From Bacteroidales bacterium (GTDB lineage: Bacteria; Bacteroidota; Bacteroidia; Bacteroidales; VadinHA17), in NCBI GenBank assembly GCA_003155705.1, contig PMEC01000063.1:2074-7621 (forward strand): a DNA stretch of 5,548 nucleotides. The letters run 5' to 3'. The notes under the pieces are model-generated. The model worked only from the letters and a program-made list of their open reading frames with translations. It had not been told where the DNA came from and did not search any database. Shown piece after piece: positions 1 through 3,728 of the stretch. Within the stretch, counting starts at the first letter, position 1; every line of letters starts with the position of its first letter. The position numbers were made by a program, and so were the translations under genes.

Positions 1-205
1 TGAAAGTAACCTGTCCCTGGTACTCTTTTTCGAGGCCTGCTATGATACGAAGCAAAGTTGATTTACCGGAACCATTCAGACCGATTATTCCGATTTTGGC
101 TCCGAGAAAAAATGAAAGTGAAATATCTTTAAGCACCTGCCTGTGAGGTGGATATACTTTCCCCACACGGAACATTGAGAAAATAATTTTATTGTCGTCA
201 CTCAT
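1..205 (-). CDS. ettA: Energy-dependent translational throttle protein EttA (ABC-F ATPase), N-terminal fragment
   Basis: The first 68 codons of an ABC-F ATPase, running off the left edge of the window. The start is the ATG at 205-203. The translation opens MSDDNKIIFSMFRVGKVYPP and continues with KDISLSFF and a Walker A motif, GLNGSGKST, at residues 42-50. This closely follows the start of E. coli EttA (a VGKV-PP segment, then NISLSFF-GAKIG, then GLNGAGKST), which separates it from other ABC-F members such as Uup or the antibiotic-resistance types. EttA is a soluble protein with two ABC domains. It binds the ribosomal E site and gates entry into elongation according to the ATP/ADP ratio. Only the beginning of the first ABC domain is visible; signature motif, Walker B and the interdomain linker lie outside. 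There is no Shine-Dalgarno sequence, as is usual in Bacteroidota. An intrinsic terminator lies about 20 nt upstream. Confidence 0.93.
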   Translation of the reverse strand, partial: MSDDNKIIFSMFRVGKVYPPHRQVLKDISLSFFLGAKIGIIGLNGSGKSTLLRIIAGLEKEYQGQVTF

Positions 206-224
206 ATTATCAACTATTTGTAAT

Positions 225-259
225 AAAAAAAGAGGCCGAATATAAAGAATTCAACCTCT
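225..259 (-). terminator. Intrinsic terminator between the small membrane protein gene and ettA
   Basis: Read on the minus strand, AGAGGTTGAAT (259-249) pairs with ATTCGGCCTCT (241-231) around a 7-nt loop. This gives an 11-bp stem with two G-U pairs, followed at once by a run of six to seven T (231-225). That is a textbook Rho-independent terminator in the direction of ettA and of the upstream membrane-protein gene. On the plus strand the stem is not followed by a T run, so it is directional. The T run ends only 19 nt before the ettA start codon, so it either ends the upstream transcript with ettA starting inside or just after the hairpin, or it acts as a leader attenuator. Confidence 0.75.
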
Positions 260-283
260 AATTTAGTACTAATATTTTAAGAA

Positions 284-314
284 ATTGCGGATTGCGGATT
301 GTGGATTGCGGATT
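284..314. repeat. Tandem heptamer repeat (ATTGCGG), about 4.4 copies
   Basis: Four consecutive 7-bp units begin at 284, 291, 298 and 305: ATTGCGG, ATTGCGG, ATTGTGG, ATTGCGG. A partial ATT follows. Only one base differs among the four full copies. The array lies in the 216-bp gap between ettA and the membrane-protein gene, is non-coding, and merges into the inverted repeats just downstream. I believe similar GGATT-type intergenic repeats occur in many Bacteroidota genomes, but I cannot check this here. Confidence 0.85.
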
Positions 315-370
315 AAGAATAAATTCCGAAATCCAAAATCCCCGCCCGACTGAACACTCGTTCGGGCGGG
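296..370. repeat. Pair of adjacent intergenic hairpins (REP-like structured unit)
   Basis: Hairpin A: the 16 bases at 296-311 pair with 326-341 (CCGAAATCCAAAATCC) with 14 of 16 matches, around a 14-nt A/T-rich loop. Its left arm is made of the heptamer repeat units. Hairpin B: CCCGCCCGA (341-349) pairs perfectly with TCGGGCGGG (362-370) around a 12-nt loop. An alternative fold of B uses GAAC/GTTC inside a 7-bp GC stem. A perfect 10-bp palindrome, ATTCCGGAAT, follows at 374-383. Hairpin B has no T run on either side, so it does not look like an intrinsic terminator. It could stabilise the 3' end of the membrane-protein mRNA or belong to a dispersed repeat family. Confidence 0.65.
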
Positions 371-421
371 CGAATTCCGGAATCATTGATCATCGACCCT
401 CCGATAAGTTAAATTTAATTT

Positions 422-802
422 CTATGGTTGTGGCTTGAACAATTTTATGGTATCATCTTGCATAAGGGTCCAGATTGAATACACCCCTATCAGTGTACCA
501 ATTGGAATAAAGAAACACCCCATTACAGATACAATCATGACAAGAATTCTTGCCCAGCTCCTGAACGACAAAAGAGCTATACCGCCTACCAGACTAAGTG
601 TTGCCATAAACCCGATAAGTATGGGAAGACTAATTGAGAGAAAACTAAGTACAACAGTTGGTACATCATCATCCCCAACCATCCCTTTTGCAAAATTCAG
701 TGCAAAGAATACAGTAAGTGCTCCTATAAAACCGAGAATACCTGCGCCAACCTGAATAGCGCCTACCACGGTTACATGTTTTTTCATTCTTGATTCTTCC
801 AT
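422..802 (-). CDS. Small multi-pass membrane protein of unknown function
   Basis: A 126-residue hydrophobic protein with three to four predicted membrane segments: about residues 12-35, a long stretch at about 48-78 that may be one kinked or two helices, and about 83-110. An acidic loop (GDDD, 43-46) follows the first segment. The C-terminal third has the pattern SFRSWAR, then IPIGT-IGVYSIWTLM, then DDTIKLF. I recognise this as a conserved pattern in small uncharacterised bacterial membrane proteins, but I know no function for it. The ATG at 802 gives MEESRMKKHV. The in-frame ATG at 787 (MKKHVTVVGA) is an equally plausible start and would shorten the protein by 5 residues. A plus-strand frame covering most of this region is its shadow. 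The gene stands alone: its neighbour upstream is divergent, and a terminator separates it from ettA. Confidence 0.8.
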   Translation of the reverse strand: MEESRMKKHVTVVGAIQVGAGILGFIGALTVFFALNFAKGMVGDDDVPTVVLSFLSISLPILIGFMATLSLVGGIALLSFRSWARILVMIVSVMGCFFIPIGTLIGVYSIWTLMQDDTIKLFKPQP

Positions 803-888
803 GATATTAATTTTTAAATTCCATTTATAAATATTTTCATTCCTGATAGAAGGACTTGAAATTTAACCTTTTGCTGCATTAAACAGAC

Positions 889-902
889 AATAATCGATTA
901 TT
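889..902. promoter_or_regulatory. 14-bp perfect palindrome, candidate operator
   Basis: AATAATCGATTATT is a perfect dyad centred between 895 and 896, in the 200-bp spacer between the divergent membrane-protein and lipoprotein genes. It lies 75 bp or more upstream of the -7 element proposed for the lipoprotein gene and 87 bp from the membrane-protein start. The size and symmetry suit a dimeric regulator, but the region is A/T-rich and such palindromes also arise by chance. No regulator is identified. Confidence 0.3.
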
Positions 903-976
903 AATTATTCCCAAGGCAACTTTTATCCCTGAATTGTTGTTAATGTATTGTGTGAAAACAAATAAAAAGAGTTTTG

Positions 977-984
977 TATATTTG
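977..984 (+). promoter_or_regulatory. Bacteroidota-type -7 promoter element of the lipoprotein gene
   Basis: TATATTTG matches the Bacteroidota sigma-ABfr -7 consensus TAnnTTTG exactly. It lies 18 nt before the start codon at 1003, which would give a short leader of roughly 12 nt. The expected -33 TTTG is not clear. The nearest candidate is TGTG at 951-954, with a 22-nt spacer, slightly longer than usual. Confidence 0.5.
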
Positions 985-1002
985 ACCTGAAATAAAATTA
1001 CC

Positions 1003-1230
1003 ATGAAAAAGAAAATTATTTATGCAGTGTGCTTAATTCTGCTTGTATTTACAGCTCCATCCTGCTCAAAGGCCTGTAAAAACTGCAAGCTGGTTACGCG
1101 CGACAGTAATGGGAATATTGTTGGTAATCCTGGTGATCCAACGCAGTATTGTGGTGTTGACTTGACTGCAAAAGAAATAGACCCGGGTACAACTGTCGGC
1201 GGGAATACCACAAAGTACGAATGTGATTAG
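1003..1230 (+). CDS. Small cysteine-rich lipoprotein, function unknown
   Basis: A 75-residue secreted protein. The N-terminus is a lipoprotein signal peptide: MKKK, a hydrophobic core (IIYAVCLILLVF), then the lipobox TAPSC, with Cys21 as the predicted lipidated residue. The mature part is only about 55 residues and contains four further cysteines: a CxxC pair (Cys25, Cys28), Cys50 and Cys74. It also has several Gly/Asn/Thr-rich turns and ends in YECD. Short Bacteroidota lipoproteins with this layout are common, but I know no assigned function. The even number of non-lipidated cysteines fits two disulfides. The residues after Cys21 (SKAC) do not match the acidic surface-export signal described in some Bacteroidota, so a periplasm-facing location is more likely. 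The start is supported by the signal peptide and the promoter just upstream. Its TAG overlaps the stop codon of the convergent phosphatase gene. Confidence 0.85.
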   Translation: MKKKIIYAVCLILLVFTAPSCSKACKNCKLVTRDSNGNIVGNPGDPTQYCGVDLTAKEIDPGTTVGGNTTKYECD

Positions 1231-3119
1231 TACCTTACTCCTATTAAGGTAACATCATCTACCTGGGAGTTGTCTCCGCGCCATTCCTCAAAAATCTCAT
1301 TTAATCTTTCCCCCTGCTGCAGCATTGGTTTTCCTGCAAGTTCCACAAGTGTCTCTTTAAGTTGCATTGACATGAATTTTCTCTCTTTCGGTCCGCCGAA
1401 CTGATCAGCATAACCATCAGAAAAGATATAAAAGGTATCACCTTTCTGAAGTTCAATTTTATTCAGAGTGAATGGCAGCATTTTATAGTGAATTGCTACA
1501 GGCATTTTATCCGGTCTGTAATGGATAAGCTCTCCTCCTCTTATAAGATACAATGGATTGTTCGCTCCCGCATACCAGAGAATATTCTCATTAAAGTCCA
1601 CAACGCACACAGCAATATCCATCCCGTCTTTCACTGTATCCTCATCAACAACCTGTTTAAGAGATTTAATTATCCCCTGTCTGAGGTTTTCTATTATCTG
1701 GTCCGGCATTAATATCCCTTTCCCGTTTACAATTTCATTCAGCATTGTGACACCAAGCATGCTCATAAAGGCGCCCGGGACCCCATGCCCGGTACAGTCG
1801 GCAGCAATAATAACCTGAATATTATCCTTTGAGCTTACCCAGTAAAAATCGCCACTTACAATAGCCAGAGGCTTATATAATACAAAATGCTCCAGCTTGT
1901 CGCTGAAAAGTTCAAGCGAGGGCAAGAGGGCTGTCTGTATTCGCTTGGCATACATAATACTATCAGTGATATGCTTTTTCTGATATGCAATCTGATCGCG
2001 CTGGGCAGCAGCAACATCCCTTTGTTTTTCAATTTCATCTTTTTGTGCGGAGATAGTCCTGTTTTTCTCTTCGAGTTTGATATTCGCCTCTTTTTTGATC
2101 CTGTAACCTCTGTAAATATAATAGACAAGGAAGCTGACCAGGACGAGAACAAACAGAATAAAATAGAGAATTATCTTCTGTTTTTCGAGAGTTGCCAGTT
2201 GAATCTTAATCTTGCTTTCCTGATCACTTATCTTTTTTAGCTGCCCGTCTATCATGGCAATCTGCAAACCAATTTTTGCTTTCTGGTTTGCGAGCGTATC
2301 CTGCTGAACTTTAACTGCATTCTGCTGAACAATTATAGTTTGTTTCTGAACCGAGATCTCTCCCTGTTGTTTCGAGATCTGTGCTACCTGGAGGTTTAAA
2401 ACCCTTTGCTTTTCATTAAGGGCTTTTTCTTTAGCAATTACCTCTTTATCAAGGCTGTCAAGTACAGTTTTCTGTTTTAAAATCTCCTGTTTCTGCACAT
2501 CAATCATTTCAAGCTGTTGCCTGATAGTTTCTTTTTGTACCTCAATTTGTTTGCTGGCTACATCAAACAAATTCTGCCAGTCCTCTTTTGTCTTTATTGC
2601 ACTAAAAAGAAGTGTCTGCGGTACTGCCAGACCTTCCTTTTTTATATATTCTTCATTAATATCATATCTTGGTTTGCCATCGACAACCATGAAATTTATC
2701 ATTGATTCTCTGAATTCATAACCTTCTGTTATAAGCATTGTATGCTTGCCAGCAATTTTAGATTTGACTTTCTCAAGGTCAAAGCCTGCATTTTTGTTGA
2801 CATAAAGAACCTGTGAGTGTACAAGACTTTCCAGCTTTCTGATTCCAATAACGGATACCGGTTTATCCTGTACTCTGTTACGTGTTTTTGACAGATTTGC
2901 CATCTCACTGATCAGATCATAATCTCCAATAAGGACCACAATTTTAAAAGAAGATGAATCGGCAAAGCCCGGGCCAAAATCAACATATTTTGCGAGGTCA
3001 AATATATACAGAGCCCTTGTCGGGTTATCAAATCCATTCTGGCTATTCGCTTTATTGACACTGAATATCAATCCTATAGCCAGGATGATCACTTTAAATA
3101 AATGGTTTTGCTTTGCCAT
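1227..3119 (-). CDS. Transmembrane signalling protein: YfiR-like periplasmic domain, heptad coiled coil, SpoIIE serine phosphatase
   Basis: A 630-residue protein. Residues 1-26 form a signal peptide (MAKQNHLFKV, hydrophobic core, ANSQ). Residues about 31-185 resemble the YfiR/DUF4154 domain (ALYIFDLAKYVDF, KIVVLIGDY, a late INFMVVDGKPRYDIN strand), a periplasmic sensor fold. No cysteine is present before the membrane helix. Residues 194-312 form 17 gap-free heptads rich in Gln. A single membrane helix spans about 316-337. A cytoplasmic coiled coil (about 345-385) leads into a SpoIIE/PP2C-type phosphatase domain (about 385-630). Its metal-binding motifs are intact: SGDFYW (Asp424), ADCTGHGVPGAF (Asp441), SDGYADQFGG (Asp568) and QVDDVTLIGV (Asp621/Asp622). 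The predicted reaction is Mn/Mg-dependent dephosphorylation of a Ser/Thr-phosphorylated protein, in the known cases an anti-sigma-factor antagonist. No such partner is encoded in the window. The start is fixed by the signal peptide. The gene is divergent from the response regulator. Confidence 0.92.
   Translation of the reverse strand: MAKQNHLFKVIILAIGLIFSVNKANSQNGFDNPTRALYIFDLAKYVDFGPGFADSSSFKIVVLIGDYDLISEMANLSKTRNRVQDKPVSVIGIRKLESLVHSQVLYVNKNAGFDLEKVKSKIAGKHTMLITEGYEFRESMINFMVVDGKPRYDINEEYIKKEGLAVPQTLLFSAIKTKEDWQNLFDVASKQIEVQKETIRQQLEMIDVQKQEILKQKTVLDSLDKEVIAKEKALNEKQRVLNLQVAQISKQQGEISVQKQTIIVQQNAVKVQQDTLANQKAKIGLQIAMIDGQLKKISDQESKIKIQLATLEKQKIILYFILFVLVLVSFLVYYIYRGYRIKKEANIKLEEKNRTISAQKDEIEKQRDVAAAQRDQIAYQKKHITDSIMYAKRIQTALLPSLELFSDKLEHFVLYKPLAIVSGDFYWVSSKDNIQVIIAADCTGHGVPGAFMSMLGVTMLNEIVNGKGILMPDQIIENLRQGIIKSLKQVVDEDTVKDGMDIAVCVVDFNENILWYAGANNPLYLIRGGELIHYRPDKMPVAIHYKMLPFTLNKIELQKGDTFYIFSDGYADQFGGPKERKFMSMQLKETLVELAGKPMLQQGERLNEIFEEWRGDNSQVDDVTLIGVRY
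1231..1251 (+). other. Short dyad just after the lipoprotein stop codon
   Basis: TACCTTA (1231-1237) and TAAGGTA (1245-1251) form a 7-bp perfect stem around a 7-nt loop, immediately after the lipoprotein TAG. It lies inside the last codons of the convergent phosphatase gene. No T run follows, so it is at best a weak transcript-end or stabilising hairpin. Confidence 0.3.
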
Positions 3120-3168
3120 GATTCTATCAATTAGATAAGACGAATTTGCACATTTTTCTTCAGGAAAA

Positions 3169-3176
3169 CAAATATT
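3169..3176 (-). promoter_or_regulatory. Possible -7 element of the phosphatase gene
   Basis: On the minus strand the sequence is AATATTTG, one mismatch from TAnnTTTG, 49 nt before the start codon at 3119. No convincing -33 TTTG precedes it. It is offered as the best candidate in a 169-bp divergent intergenic region that must hold promoters for both genes. Confidence 0.22.
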
Positions 3177-3257
3177 GTACTTTTCTAGAAATCACACCAT
3201 GTTGATAAATTGTTAATAACTGCCATTACTTACTGGAATACAGTACCTTTCTTATAG

Positions 3258-3265
3258 TAAATTTA
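3258..3265 (+). promoter_or_regulatory. Possible -7 element of the response regulator gene
   Basis: TAAATTTA differs from TAnnTTTG only in the last base. It ends 23 nt before the ATG at 3289, implying a leader of about 17 nt. No clear -33 TTTG is seen at the expected distance, so this is a weak call. Confidence 0.28.
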
Positions 3266-3288
3266 TACGACCAAACCAACCATCACCT

Positions 3289-3711
3289 ATGAGTCTGTCT
3301 TTCAGCAACTTAGACTTGCACAATAAAAAGATCATTATAGTTGAAGACGATATACCCTCGGTAAAGTACTACGAAACATTATTGAATAATTCAGGGGCAG
3401 ATGTAATAGTTTTCAGCAACGGGAAAGCTTTTATTGATTATTTCTCAACTACGAACGATAAGATTGATCTTGTCCTGATAGATTTTCTTATTCCGCTGGT
3501 TAATGGGATTGAGTGCATCAGGATCTTTAGAAAAGAAAGAAAGAATGTGCCGGTCCTGATGGTTTCGGCATATTTTTCGGATGATACGAAAAAAGAAGCA
3601 CTCATTGCAGGCTGCAATGAATATATATTAAAACCTGTCTTCCCGGAAAAAATATTTTACTTCCTGGAGAAATATCTGAATGCTGAAATTGCCTGCTCAA
3701 AATTATTTTAG
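3289..3711 (+). CDS. Single-domain response regulator (receiver domain only)
   Basis: A 140-residue CheY-like receiver with no output domain. The acidic metal-binding cluster is EDD at 19-21, after the KKIIIVEDD strand. The phosphoacceptor is Asp65 in LIDFLIPLVNG, with Pro at +4 and Gly at +8 as in the family. The switch Ser93 lies in MVSAYF, followed by an aromatic residue. The conserved Lys115-Pro116 is in YILKPV. All residues needed for phosphotransfer and Mg binding are present, so the protein should be active. A tail of roughly 15 residues ends in CSKLF. Such proteins act by protein contact: as phosphorelay shuttles, or by binding a kinase, phosphatase or other output protein. No histidine kinase is in the window. 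The gene is divergent from the SpoIIE phosphatase gene and convergent with the DUF2723 gene, with only 17 bp between the two stop codons. The ATG at 3289 places the first strand at the usual distance. Confidence 0.92.
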   Translation: MSLSFSNLDLHNKKIIIVEDDIPSVKYYETLLNNSGADVIVFSNGKAFIDYFSTTNDKIDLVLIDFLIPLVNGIECIRIFRKERKNVPVLMVSAYFSDDTKKEALIAGCNEYILKPVFPEKIFYFLEKYLNAEIACSKLF

Positions 3712-3728
3712 TCTTTCTTCTGCCGAAG

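Noticed and set aside
210..254. Possible 14-codon leader ORF (TTG start) on the minus strand before ettA, running through the terminator and ending just before the ATG
   Set aside because: It needs a rare TTG start without any ribosome-binding signal, and the frame is short enough to arise by chance. It would be worth reviving only if attenuation of ettA is shown.
341..370. GC-rich hairpin read as a Rho-independent terminator
   Set aside because: Neither strand has a T run after the stem. The nearby hairpin at 225-259 fits the terminator definition much better.
435..755. 106-codon plus-strand open frame opposite the small membrane protein gene
   Set aside because: It is antisense to a protein with clear membrane helices and a conserved C-terminal pattern. 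Its own translation has no recognisable features.
1887..2240. 117-codon plus-strand and 98-codon minus-strand frames within the phosphatase gene, among several shorter ones
   Set aside because: All lie within the real coding frame, which carries intact domain motifs throughout. They are shadows produced by its codon composition.
3717..3728. Small dyad CTTC-TGCC-GAAG between the convergent response regulator and DUF2723 genes, as a bidirectional terminator
   Set aside because: The stem is only 4 bp with no T run on either side, which is too weak to call.
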